Shown piece by piece: positions 16,787 to 23,769 of a stretch of DNA of 25,358 nt. This DNA comes from JBNKLG01 sp050292235 (GTDB taxonomy: Bacteria; Pseudomonadota; Gammaproteobacteria; Chromatiales; Chromatiaceae): positions 1 to 25,358 of the forward strand of contig JBNKLG010000035.1 of the NCBI GenBank assembly GCA_050292235.1, given 5' to 3'. Under the pieces are notes generated by a model. The model ran no database searches. It was not told the DNA's origin and saw only the letters and a list, made by a program, of their open reading frames with translations. Positions within the stretch are counted from its first letter, which is position 1; the number at the start of each line of letters is the position of its first letter. A program made the position numbers and the translations under genes.

Positions 16787-17725
16787 GCCACGAGAAATGA
16801 CGATCTCCACCCGCCGGTTGGCGGCGCGATTTTCCGGTGTGTCATTGGGCGCCAGGGGTATCGAATCGGCACGCCCTTCGACCACCAACCGACTGGGTTC
16901 AATATCACCATGACGCAAGAGCTCATGGGTGACGGTCACAGCCCGGGCAGCCGAGAGATCCCAGTTGGAGCGGAACCGATAATTGGAAATGGGGATATTG
17001 TCCGTATGCCCTGCGACCACCACATTCCCCGGCATGGCAGCGATGGCGGCACTGATTTTATCCAGCACTTCGAGAAATCCTGGATTCAGTTCCGCCCGGG
17101 CAGAATCAAAAGAGCCCTTTTCCCGGATTCGGATAACGACATTGGCTTCCTTGGTCTCTACCGTAATCAGACCCTGCTCAACCTCATTTTTCAATAAATC
17201 CTTGATGTCCATTGCCTCCTGTTTGACCTCATCCAGAATGCGCTGACGCGCCAGCTCTAACTGTGGCACTGCTTGGGTTTCGGTCTGCTCTCCCTTGTTA
17301 TCTTCCGTCTTATCCTCTTTCTTATCTTCTTCTTTATCCTTATCCTTTTGCTTGTCCTCTTTTTTATCCTCTGTTTTATTCTCTATGCTTTCACTGCCTT
17401 CCTGCTCGGCATTCACCCGCAGCTGTGACAGTTCCTCTTGGGTCATCTGACGAATTTCATCAATGGGGGAAGGATCGGGCACCGTTGAGGGAGAAAATTC
17501 CTGCTTGATAACGCTAACCCCTTGGACCACTTCATTGATGGGGACCTCACGTTGCACACCAAAGGCATCTTTCATGGATTCCGCCATCTTTTTAAAGCGC
17601 ACCGCATCCATGGTGGCAAAGGAGAGCAAAAGGACGAAAAAACACATCAGCAAAGACATGAGATCCGCAAAGGTTGCCAAATAGGCAGGCAGACAATCCG
17701 GACAAGGGGGACAATCCTTGGCCAC
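16277..17725 (-). CDS. pomB: Flagellar motor stator protein PomB/MotB, with extended low-complexity regions
   Basis: The 482-residue protein begins with CPPCPDCLPAYLATFADLM and a single membrane helix (about 18-37) holding the ion-binding Asp21. The following plug region (MKDAFGVQREVPINEVVQG) closely resembles sodium-type PomB. An OmpA-like peptidoglycan-binding domain covers about 196-313 (VVVAGHTDNIP, NWDLSAARA, ENRAANRRVEIVI). Two additions are unusual: a Lys/Glu/Asp linker (114-145) before the OmpA domain and a Pro/Lys-rich tail of about 170 residues after it; typical PomB/MotB proteins are about 300-330 residues. The start is GTG with GAGGAG upstream, the pomA stop lying within that spacer. 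With PomA it should form the 5:2 stator that drives the flagellum. Confidence 0.92.
   Translation of the reverse strand: MAKDCPPCPDCLPAYLATFADLMSLLMCFFVLLLSFATMDAVRFKKMAESMKDAFGVQREVPINEVVQGVSVIKQEFSPSTVPDPSPIDEIRQMTQEELSQLRVNAEQEGSESIENKTEDKKEDKQKDKDKEEDKKEDKTEDNKGEQTETQAVPQLELARQRILDEVKQEAMDIKDLLKNEVEQGLITVETKEANVVIRIREKGSFDSARAELNPGFLEVLDKISAAIAAMPGNVVVAGHTDNIPISNYRFRSNWDLSAARAVTVTHELLRHGDIEPSRLVVEGRADSIPLAPNDTPENRAANRRVEIVISRGQDILQGAKEGVPAKALLPKRPSRTLIPGGVPTVEEHAIPEAKPDPIPEAAPPQTNDNNSEAKKPSQPPEEVPESETKPELKFKPRTDAIPKPAPTTAPNPDTKPKLEFKPKPNLKPRLKFNTKPEVAPKPAPKLEVQPESPTSAPEPQPEFRFRSSIEGRYGMPLHPRG
17291..17386 (-). repeat. Lys/Glu/Asp low-complexity linker of PomB
   Basis: PomB residues 114-145 consist almost only of K, E and D, with repeats of KEDK and KTED. 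At DNA level it is a pyrimidine-rich tract on the plus strand built from imperfect TCCTCTTT/TTATC units, likely to change length by slippage. Confidence 0.75.
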
Positions 17726-17731
17726 CGCTTT

Positions 17732-18487
17732 TTACTCCTCAGCCGGCCGCTTGCTACTGGGCAGATAGGCGTATAGCAGTTGCTCCAGGACCTTGGGATT
17801 CATGCCCTCCTGAATGCCACCAATGGTCTCCAGAATCAGGGTTTTATTTTGCTGCTCCAATGCACTGGCCCGGCCCAGCTTGTCAGATAGGGGCTGGGCA
17901 AAGGCGCTGGCAATGATGGCGCCATAGAGGGTAGTAAGCAGTGCCACAGCCATGGCAGGCCCAATGGCTGAAGGGTCCGACATATTGGCCAACATCTGAA
18001 CCAGACCCACGAGGGTACCAATCATCCCCATGGCCGGTGCTATGGTGGCCATTTGTTTGAACATGGACTTCCCCACCTCATGCCGCTGGATGGTGAGATC
18101 AATATCCATGGTGAGCATTTTCTGCACCAAAACAGGATCATGACCATCCACACAAAGGCCGATGCCTTTATTCAGAAAGGAATTGGGGATTTCCTGGCTC
18201 TCAAGAGCCAACAGTCCATTTTTTCGGGCAATATCTGCCAACTCAACACCCTGTTGAATCAGATCTCTGGGATCATCCACCTTATAGAGAAAGGACTTCA
18301 TGCCCAGGGAAAAAGAGCCGAGAAAGTCCTTGAGAGTGAACTGAGCCAGGGTCACCATAAAGGTTCCTCCGACCACGATGAGAACCGACGGCACATTGAC
18401 AAACAACATGATGTCGCCACCGGTGGCAATGGCCCCGAAAATGATACCCATCGCACCGATAATGCCAACCAGTGTTGCTATATCCAC
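17732..18487 (-). CDS. pomA: Flagellar motor stator protein PomA/MotA
   Basis: This ~251-residue integral membrane protein has four predicted helices and the PomA layout: VDIATLVGIIGAMGIIFGAI (helix 1), VPSVLIVVGGTFMVTLAQF (helix 2), a cytoplasmic loop with LESQEIPNSFLNKG, then MATIAPAMGMIGTLVGLVQML (helix 3) and IGPAMAVALLTTLYGAIIASA (helix 4). Five copies surround a PomB dimer and turn sodium (or proton) flow into rotation. The frame extends to a TTG at 18517, but the GTG at 18487 is preferred: GGGAG lies six bases upstream and the product then begins exactly where PomA proteins do. pomB follows after six bases. The DUF455 gene lies upstream on the same strand. Confidence 0.94.
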   Translation of the reverse strand: MDIATLVGIIGAMGIIFGAIATGGDIMLFVNVPSVLIVVGGTFMVTLAQFTLKDFLGSFSLGMKSFLYKVDDPRDLIQQGVELADIARKNGLLALESQEIPNSFLNKGIGLCVDGHDPVLVQKMLTMDIDLTIQRHEVGKSMFKQMATIAPAMGMIGTLVGLVQMLANMSDPSAIGPAMAVALLTTLYGAIIASAFAQPLSDKLGRASALEQQNKTLILETIGGIQEGMNPKVLEQLLYAYLPSSKRPAEE

Positions 18488-18493
18488 CCACGA

Positions 18494-18498
18494 CTCCC
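18494..18498 (-). promoter_or_regulatory. Shine-Dalgarno favouring a GTG start for pomA
   Basis: GGGAG on the minus strand lies six bases before the GTG at 18487. The upstream TTG alternative (18517) has AAAGGT in front, so both starts are possible; family alignment favours the GTG. Confidence 0.55.
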
Positions 18499-18572
18499 AA
18501 CTGGAAAAGGTAACCAACCAGACCTTTCAGAATAGGCCATTATCCCTACGGAACGCTGAATCCGTCCAACCT

Positions 18573-19376
18573 TTATAGGCAACGTGCTTTCAGCTGATGC
18601 AATTCAGCCTCAGTAAAACCCGCCTCCAAACGCGCCTCGAGATGTAACGGGCAGCGTACGGCGGCAGTAAAATGTTCATCCAGCAGCGAGAAATAGGTCA
18701 TCTCTGGCTCCAGGCCCCGCTCTTCACAAAGATAGCGGAACCATCGCGTTCCTGCTGCCACATGTCCCACTTCGTCACGCAGAATGCGCTCCAGTGCGGC
18801 CACCGTCGCCTCATCGCCTGCAGAGCGGAAGCGGGCTGACATCCCCGGATTCACGTCCAGCCCCCGCGCTTCCAAGGCACGGGGAATCAAGGCCATGCGC
18901 AACAAAGGGTCATGCGCCGTTTTGAGCGCTGTCTCCCAGAGAGAGAGGTGGACAGGATAATCGCCATAGGCCAGCCCATGGGCTTCAAGGCGATCATGCA
19001 GCATTTGGAAATGAATGGCCTCTTCATAGGCCACTCTCAACCAATCGCAGGCAAAACCCTGTGGCATTTGACGGAAACGCCAGATCGCATCCAGAGCCAG
19101 ATTGATGGCACTGAACTCAATATGGGTCAAGGCATGGATAAGCGCCCCTCGTGCCTCTTGGCTGTGGGCGCCACGCTTGGGCAGGCGTCGAGGCGCCACT
19201 TTTTTCAAGCGAGCGGGCCAGCCCGCCTCCGCAATGGGATCCAATTCAATGGGATCGAAAGAGAGTTTGCCCAGTTGCCAGGCCTCAAACAGAGTCAGAC
19301 AGCCCTGGCATTTCTCTTTTTGATCAGAAACCAGCAGCAGCCGGTGGGCCTGGGCATAAAGGTTGGCATCCATCAT
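18573..19376 (-). CDS. DUF455 ferritin-like domain protein
   Basis: The 267-residue protein has the DUF455 ferritin-like four-helix pattern with probable di-metal ligands: ALIHALTHIEFSAINLALD (79-96, His85/Glu87), AYEEAIHFQMLHDRL (Glu119/His122), ALEARGLD (Glu170) and RDEVGHVAAG (Glu202/His205). A CxxC pair (Cys23, Cys26) lies near the N-terminus. Related ferritin-like enzymes use di-iron or di-manganese for oxygen chemistry, such as tRNA hydroxylase MiaE, but the substrate of DUF455 is not known to me. Two adjacent ATGs (19376 and 19373) are possible starts and neither has a strong ribosome site. It is upstream of pomA on the same strand with a short gap, and divergent from the ExbB-like gene. 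Family firm, function unknown. Confidence 0.87.
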   Translation of the reverse strand: MMDANLYAQAHRLLLVSDQKEKCQGCLTLFEAWQLGKLSFDPIELDPIAEAGWPARLKKVAPRRLPKRGAHSQEARGALIHALTHIEFSAINLALDAIWRFRQMPQGFACDWLRVAYEEAIHFQMLHDRLEAHGLAYGDYPVHLSLWETALKTAHDPLLRMALIPRALEARGLDVNPGMSARFRSAGDEATVAALERILRDEVGHVAAGTRWFRYLCEERGLEPEMTYFSLLDEHFTAAVRCPLHLEARLEAGFTEAELHQLKARCL

Positions 19377-19404
19377 TTTTCAGGGATTTCACTGCAAAGG
19401 GCTA

Positions 19405-19413
19405 TGCTATGAT
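19405..19413 (+). promoter_or_regulatory. Candidate extended -10 promoter for the ExbB/ExbD-like pair
   Basis: TGCTATGAT is an extended -10 element (TGn plus TATGAT, five of six matches). A weak TTTCAC lies 15 bases upstream of the hexamer. Transcription would start near 19420, after the in-frame ATG at 19409, which argues that translation begins at 19454. Confidence 0.4.
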
Positions 19414-19453
19414 CGGGCTGGTATTTTCCCCTATTCACACGGGTCTCCAGCTC

Positions 19454-20386
19454 ATGGACAGTCTACTGATCCGCCACCACCTTAGTCGTAATATTCTCAT
19501 CAGACTGCTTCTCTTTTCGGCCCTGGGGGCCGGCCTCCTGTATTGGAACCTGGATTTTATCAACAGCATCTATTTCCGCAATCAATTAACCCAGACCGGC
19601 TATTTGATCAATGGCGCCATCGCCGCACTTTTTCTCTTTGGCATCCTGCGCATCACCCTCTCTCTGCTCAGTTATGCCAAGGAAGAATCCGCCCTGTTCC
19701 GTTTTATCAACAATATCCAAAGCGGAAAGCAGGACTCGCCCCTGTACAAGGTTGAGAAAAGCAGTCTGATCGCAGCCCGATATCAGACCATGATGCACCT
19801 GCATCAGGCCCTGACGCCGATCAATCAGAGTGCCCTAGCAGCTACCCTGGTCGCTGCGGAGAGTACCCGGAACTCATCGGCCCGTTTCATCAACAACACA
19901 TTGATTCTCACCGGTGTCTTTGGCACCATCGTCTCTCTGTCACTTGCCCTGTTGGGTGCCTCTGATCTTCTGAAAGACAGTGTCAATGTGGGCGGCATGG
20001 GTATTGTCATCCATGGTATGTCCACCGCCCTATCCACCACCATTACTGCCATCATCAGCTACCTTTTTTTCGGCTATTTCCACATGAAGTTGAGTGATGT
20101 GCAAACCAACCTGCTCAGCGGCATTGAGCAGGTGACCACCCTGCATCTTATGCCCACCTTCGAGATCAAGCCGGACAATGCTGTCTATGAATTCACCGGT
20201 CTGCTTCGCTCCGCCCAAGAGTTGATGGAGCAGATGCGGGACACCCAGGAAGGACTGGCAGGTGTGGAACAGAAAGCCCTAAATCTTTTAGAAGAACAAG
20301 CCCGCCAAAGCCGTCGTTACAATGACTCTCTGGAAGAGATCAAAGAGACACTGATTCGCGGTTTCCGGCTCGACAGCGACCAATGA
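19454..20386 (+). CDS. MotA/TolQ/ExbB-family proton channel subunit of an unassigned motor
   Basis: From the ATG at 19454 the product is 310 residues. Predicted membrane helices are at about 13-35, 48-72, 147-170 and 182-208. Helices 3 and 4 carry the family signatures TGVFGTIVSLSLALLGA (153-169) and GMSTALSTTITAIISYL (188-204), like the GLLGTV and ALxtTxxGL motifs of ExbB/TolQ. A cytoplasmic loop joins helices 2 and 3, and the last ~100 residues (214-310) are a charged, probably coiled helix. Five such subunits normally surround two TolR/ExbD/MotB-like subunits to form a proton-driven rotary motor. An alternative start is 19409, with AAAGGG upstream. The stop overlaps the next start (ATGA), so the two are co-translated. 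No Tol, Ton, gliding or Zorya gene is adjacent. Confidence 0.85.
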   Translation: MDSLLIRHHLSRNILIRLLLFSALGAGLLYWNLDFINSIYFRNQLTQTGYLINGAIAALFLFGILRITLSLLSYAKEESALFRFINNIQSGKQDSPLYKVEKSSLIAARYQTMMHLHQALTPINQSALAATLVAAESTRNSSARFINNTLILTGVFGTIVSLSLALLGASDLLKDSVNVGGMGIVIHGMSTALSTTITAIISYLFFGYFHMKLSDVQTNLLSGIEQVTTLHLMPTFEIKPDNAVYEFTGLLRSAQELMEQMRDTQEGLAGVEQKALNLLEEQARQSRRYNDSLEEIKETLIRGFRLDSDQ

Positions 20387-21513
20387 GCAGCCATGGCTTC
20401 ATTGATCTGCGGTTAAACCGGCAGGAAGGCCAGAATAACGAGAGCTTTTGGCCCTCCTTCACCGATGTCATGACCGTCATCCTCATGATTTTCATGATGG
20501 CTATGGTCGCTCTGCTGGTGCGCAACCTGAACCTGATGGCCCAACTGCGGGCCACCATGGAGGCAGAACGGGCTGCTGCTGCTTTGGCCCGCTCAGAAGG
20601 TGAGCACAACCAGCAGCTGAACCAACACCTGCGGAATCTTGAGACCCAACTGGCCCAATCCCGCCAAAACCGACAAACTGCAGAACAGACCGCTCGGGAG
20701 CGCCAGTCCCAGATTGAGCGATTAAACCTCGATCTCAGCCAACAAAACCAAACCAACCAGCAGTTGAAAGCACAAGAGGCCAAGACCGCTGCTGCGCTGG
20801 AACAGAGCCGTGCCGAGCTTGAACTGGCCCGGCAACAGAACCGGCAACAAGAAACGACAATCGTCCGGTTAGAAGGCCGGCACCAAGCCTTGCAACAGCA
20901 AACTGCCGATCAACAACAACAGCTGAATGCCTTTGAAACCCAGCGCAAAGCCTGGGAACAACAGCAGGCAGATTTACAGCAACAGCTGACCCATGCTGTC
21001 CAGGCTCAAAAGCATCAGCAACAAACCCTGTTGGAGCGCAATCAAACATTGCAACAGATCCGTGCGGACAACCTCAGTCTGCGTGAACTCTTGATCGCAG
21101 CCCGCCGTGACACCCAGGGAAAAGAAAAGGCATTGCAATCCGCACGCTCCAGCATCAACGTGACCGACAAGCGGCTGGCAGAGTTGCAAGGCAGTTTCGA
21201 CCAACTTCAGGTGAAGTACGACAAACTGGTCAAGCCCGCCCGAACCACGACCGGCAAAACCGTCGTTGAAGTTCGTTATTACAAAAGCGGTGGCGGCTTT
21301 CACATCCAATATCGGGAGCCGGGCCAAAATGGCTTTAAGCCTGCCAGCCGTGCCGCTTTGGAGGCCCGCCTCTCGGTACTCAAAAAACAGGATCCCGACC
21401 ACCTCTATATCAAGATCATCTTTCCTCAAAACAGCGGCCTTAGCTATGGCGAGGCCAGCCGTTTCACCAGTGAGATTCACGGGAAATATGACTACTACTA
21501 TCACCAGCCGTAA
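20383..21513 (+). CDS. ExbD/MotB-like motor subunit with long glutamine-rich coiled coil
   Basis: The 376-residue partner of the ExbB-like protein has a short cytoplasmic N-terminus. One membrane helix (about 26-46) carries the motif SFTDVMTVILMIFMM, in which Asp28 sits where MotB/ExbD/TolR hold their proton-carrying aspartate. Residues about 50-285 are one long helix very rich in Q, E, A and R, predicted to form a periplasmic coiled coil. The last 87 residues (290-376) show a beta-beta-alpha-beta-alpha pattern: VVEVRYYK, HIQYR, ALEARLSVLKKQ, LYIKIIF, SRFTSEIHG. This is compatible with an ExbD/TolR periplasmic domain. No OmpA peptidoglycan motif is present. Subunit type is well supported; the C-terminal fold and function are inference. 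Confidence 0.78.
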   Translation: MSSHGFIDLRLNRQEGQNNESFWPSFTDVMTVILMIFMMAMVALLVRNLNLMAQLRATMEAERAAAALARSEGEHNQQLNQHLRNLETQLAQSRQNRQTAEQTARERQSQIERLNLDLSQQNQTNQQLKAQEAKTAAALEQSRAELELARQQNRQQETTIVRLEGRHQALQQQTADQQQQLNAFETQRKAWEQQQADLQQQLTHAVQAQKHQQQTLLERNQTLQQIRADNLSLRELLIAARRDTQGKEKALQSARSSINVTDKRLAELQGSFDQLQVKYDKLVKPARTTTGKTVVEVRYYKSGGGFHIQYREPGQNGFKPASRAALEARLSVLKKQDPDHLYIKIIFPQNSGLSYGEASRFTSEIHGKYDYYYHQP

Positions 21514-21520
21514 TCAGAGG

Positions 21521-21545
21521 CCGGCTTAGTGCTATCCTAGGCCGG
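21521..21545 (+). terminator. Nine-pair hairpin after the motor-pair genes
   Basis: CCGGCTTAG and CTAGGCCGG pair across the loop TGCTATC, with one G-T wobble. It begins eight bases after the coiled-coil gene's stop and ends 28 bases before the P450 start. The downstream T-run is poor (TCTTCCG), so it may be a weak terminator or an RNA-stabilising stem. Confidence 0.5.
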
Positions 21546-21573
21546 TCTTCCGCTGCCCACCCTGCCCTAAGCC

Positions 21574-22962
21574 ATGAGAAACATCATTGAAGAAGTCGGT
21601 GACGGCTACCTGATACCTGCCCATGTTGAAGCACCCGAGCTGACGCCTGGCCACCTCTCCAGTCTGCTCAGAGCCCATCAGGACCTCCTCTCTGTCTGGC
21701 CGAAAAAATGTTTTGAAGGGGGCTCCTACTCCCTGAGAATTCTGGGCAGGCAGATCTTTATCGCCAACACGCCGGAAAGCGTCAAACACGTCATGGTCAA
21801 CCACAATGACCGATTCGAGCGAAAGAGTCCGCAAATGCGTCGGGCTTTGGAGAATCTGCTGGGAGATGGCCTCTTTATCAGCGATGGCGAAACCTGGAAA
21901 TTCCGGCGTCGGGTCGTTGCCCCCATCATCCACAAAAACCGACTGGAGACCTTCGCCCCCATCATGGTCAACACCAGTCTGGACATGGCCGAGCAGTGGC
22001 GCAATCTGGGCCGGAATGGCGAGGTCAATATTCTGGTGGAGATGGCCTCTCTGACCGCTGAAATCATCTCCCGGGCCGTCTTTGGCAATCATCTTGGGCG
22101 TGCCAACGCCAGTGAGGTCATTGAGGGCTTTACCCGCTATCAGGAGCTGGTCGATCAGATCAATCTGGGTTATTTCCTGGGCTTTGACGAGGGCTGGCCC
22201 CAGTTTCGTGGACCACGCATTCGCAAGGCAATCCAACGCGTCCATGCGGTCATCGATGGCATCATTGATGAGCACATGCAGGGCAAGGGGGAAGAGGATT
22301 CTATCGTTAACACCCTGCTCAAGGTGCGGGATGAGAAGAGCGGCCAGACCATGGATCCGGTCGGCATCCGTAACGAAGCGGCCACCATTTTCATGGCGGG
22401 TCACGAAACCACCGCCGCCACCCTGACCTGGGCCTGGTATCTGCTCTCCCTGGCACCCTGGGCTGAACAAAAACTGCACCAGGAACTTAAAACGGTACTG
22501 GGGGATCGGTCACCCACGCTGGCCGACGTTCCCAGCCTGCCCTATTGCAAGGCAATCATCGAGGAGACCCTGCGCCTCTACCCGCCAGTACCCTTACTGA
22601 CCCGTCAGGCCCGCGAGGCCGATGTGGTAGACGGCCACAAGGTCGATAAGGCCGCCATGGTGCTAACCATTCCCTGGATCCTGCATCGGCATCGCAAGCA
22701 TTGGCAGGACCCCAACCATTTCAAACCGGAGCGTTTCTTGGAAAAGGTCCGGCCCAGTCCCCATGTTTACATTCCCTTTGCGGTAGGCCCACGAATCTGT
22801 ACCGGTGCCAGCTTTGGATTGACGGAGAGCATTCTCTGTCTGGCCACGCTGGCCCAGCAGTTCAGCCTGAAACTGGCACCAGATACCAAAGTGGAGCCAC
22901 GTTGCCGGCTCACCCTGAGACCGGAAGGGGGTATTCCCATGCAACTCCAGCCGCGTCAGTAA
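21574..22962 (+). CDS. Cytochrome P450 monooxygenase
   Basis: All P450 landmarks are present in 462 residues: the I-helix oxygen-activation motif AGHETT (275-280), the ExxR motif ETLR (331-334), the meander motif FKPERF (383-388), and the haem-binding loop PFAVGPRICTG with ligand Cys409. There is no N-terminal membrane anchor, so the enzyme is probably soluble and needs a separate ferredoxin and reductase, neither of which is in the window. The sequence resembles bacterial P450s related to the CYP4/CYP102 clade that often hydroxylate fatty acids or terpenoids, but the substrate cannot be read from it. No Shine-Dalgarno precedes the ATG at 21574. It follows the hairpin after the motor pair and overlaps the convergent acyltransferase gene by seven bases. 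Confidence 0.93.
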   Translation: MRNIIEEVGDGYLIPAHVEAPELTPGHLSSLLRAHQDLLSVWPKKCFEGGSYSLRILGRQIFIANTPESVKHVMVNHNDRFERKSPQMRRALENLLGDGLFISDGETWKFRRRVVAPIIHKNRLETFAPIMVNTSLDMAEQWRNLGRNGEVNILVEMASLTAEIISRAVFGNHLGRANASEVIEGFTRYQELVDQINLGYFLGFDEGWPQFRGPRIRKAIQRVHAVIDGIIDEHMQGKGEEDSIVNTLLKVRDEKSGQTMDPVGIRNEAATIFMAGHETTAATLTWAWYLLSLAPWAEQKLHQELKTVLGDRSPTLADVPSLPYCKAIIEETLRLYPPVPLLTRQAREADVVDGHKVDKAAMVLTIPWILHRHRKHWQDPNHFKPERFLEKVRPSPHVYIPFAVGPRICTGASFGLTESILCLATLAQQFSLKLAPDTKVEPRCRLTLRPEGGIPMQLQPRQ

Positions 22963-22968
22963 CCTGAC
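22955..22968. repeat. Inverted repeat at overlapping convergent stop codons
   Basis: GTCAG and CTGAC form a perfect five-base stem around TAAC, covering the stop codons of the P450 and the acyltransferase gene. It is too short for confidence, but it could mark a minimal bidirectional termination point. Confidence 0.3.
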
Positions 22969-23762
22969 AAGCCAGGATCCGCCAGACGTTTTTTCATTGC
23001 ATCGACAAAGCGCATCAGTGGCGCACCGTCGATCACATCATGATCGGCACTCAGGTTCAGGGAGATCCTATCCCGACAAACCAGCTGCCCCGCCTCTTCG
23101 ACCCACTGTTGATCGATCGCCCCAATGGAGAGGGTCAGGGTCATGGGGGTGATGGGCAATACCAGAGCACGACCCTGGGTAAACATGCCCATAGAGGTCA
23201 CAGCAACGGTACCCGAGCTGAATTTGTGAAAAAAGGGGCTGTGGCGTGACAACATCCAGTTCAGCCGCCGAAACCAGCCTGGCTGTCTCATCAACCAATG
23301 GATATAACGCTCTTTCTGGGTGCGAGCCGGGGGTTCCTCCTTGACCGTCTTCATGGCCGCAGAAAATGCCGCCAAGTTCAGGTGATTGGCGGCCCGGATG
23401 GTTTTGGTCCAGGGCATCTGCGCACCCTCCATCTCCTGCTCAATCAAGACCACCAGATCCACCTCGTCAAAGATCACCAGATGATGCCCAAAAGTGCTGC
23501 GGTAGGCCTGCATGGCGAGGTCGTCCCCCAGCGTTTGGCAAAAGCAGTGGGAAACAAAGGCCGTTACGGTAGGTGACCGATCTTTCTGTTCGGCCCGAAG
23601 GCGTTGGAAATTCGTAATATCCGCCTCAAACAGGGCATGGATAATGTTCTTCCGCCGGCCCTCCCGCATGATGTCCAGGATCAGATTTCTGGATCGGGGA
23701 AAAGGAAGCCTTTGGTGATCCTGGGCCAGAATCTGACGAAATAAGGCGCGCAGGTTAATCAT
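22956..23762 (-). CDS. Lipoyl-less 2-oxoacid dehydrogenase acyltransferase (E2 catalytic domain)
   Basis: The 268-residue protein matches only the C-terminal catalytic domain of E2 acyltransferases. It has the active-site motif HDVIDG (His241, Asp245, Gly246) in NLSADHDVIDGAP, preceded by TVAVTSMGMF and PITPMTLTLSIGAI blocks as in E2. No lipoyl domain or E1/E3-binding domain is present, although normal E2 subunits are 400 residues or more. It could act as a free-standing CoA-dependent acyltransferase of chloramphenicol acetyltransferase fold. The frame continues upstream to 23813, but the ATG at 23762 is chosen because it lies seven bases after the stop of the preceding gene. It is the second gene of a two-gene unit. 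Substrate unknown. Confidence 0.85.
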   Translation of the reverse strand: MINLRALFRQILAQDHQRLPFPRSRNLILDIMREGRRKNIIHALFEADITNFQRLRAEQKDRSPTVTAFVSHCFCQTLGDDLAMQAYRSTFGHHLVIFDEVDLVVLIEQEMEGAQMPWTKTIRAANHLNLAAFSAAMKTVKEEPPARTQKERYIHWLMRQPGWFRRLNWMLSRHSPFFHKFSSGTVAVTSMGMFTQGRALVLPITPMTLTLSIGAIDQQWVEEAGQLVCRDRISLNLSADHDVIDGAPLMRFVDAMKKRLADPGLSGY

Positions 23763-23769
23763 CGTCAAT

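Noticed and set aside
17263..17508. A Tyr/Leu/Pro-rich plus-strand frame that looks like a small membrane protein
   Set aside because: It is the antisense translation of the Lys/Glu/Asp linker of PomB, which produces an artificial hydrophobic repeat.
19454..21513. Zorya defence (ZorAB)
   Set aside because: The B protein lacks the OmpA-like peptidoglycan-binding domain, the A protein lacks a very long cytoplasmic tail, and no zorC, zorD or zorE follows; the next gene is a P450.
19454..21513. A tol-pal or exbBD-tonB locus
   Set aside because: No TolA, TolB, Pal, TonB or receptor gene is adjacent, and the ~230-residue coiled coil is foreign to TolR and ExbD.
21532..22479. A 315-codon minus-strand frame across the P450 gene
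   Set aside because: It is a shadow of the P450 frame in GC-rich DNA; the P450 motifs decide the coding strand.
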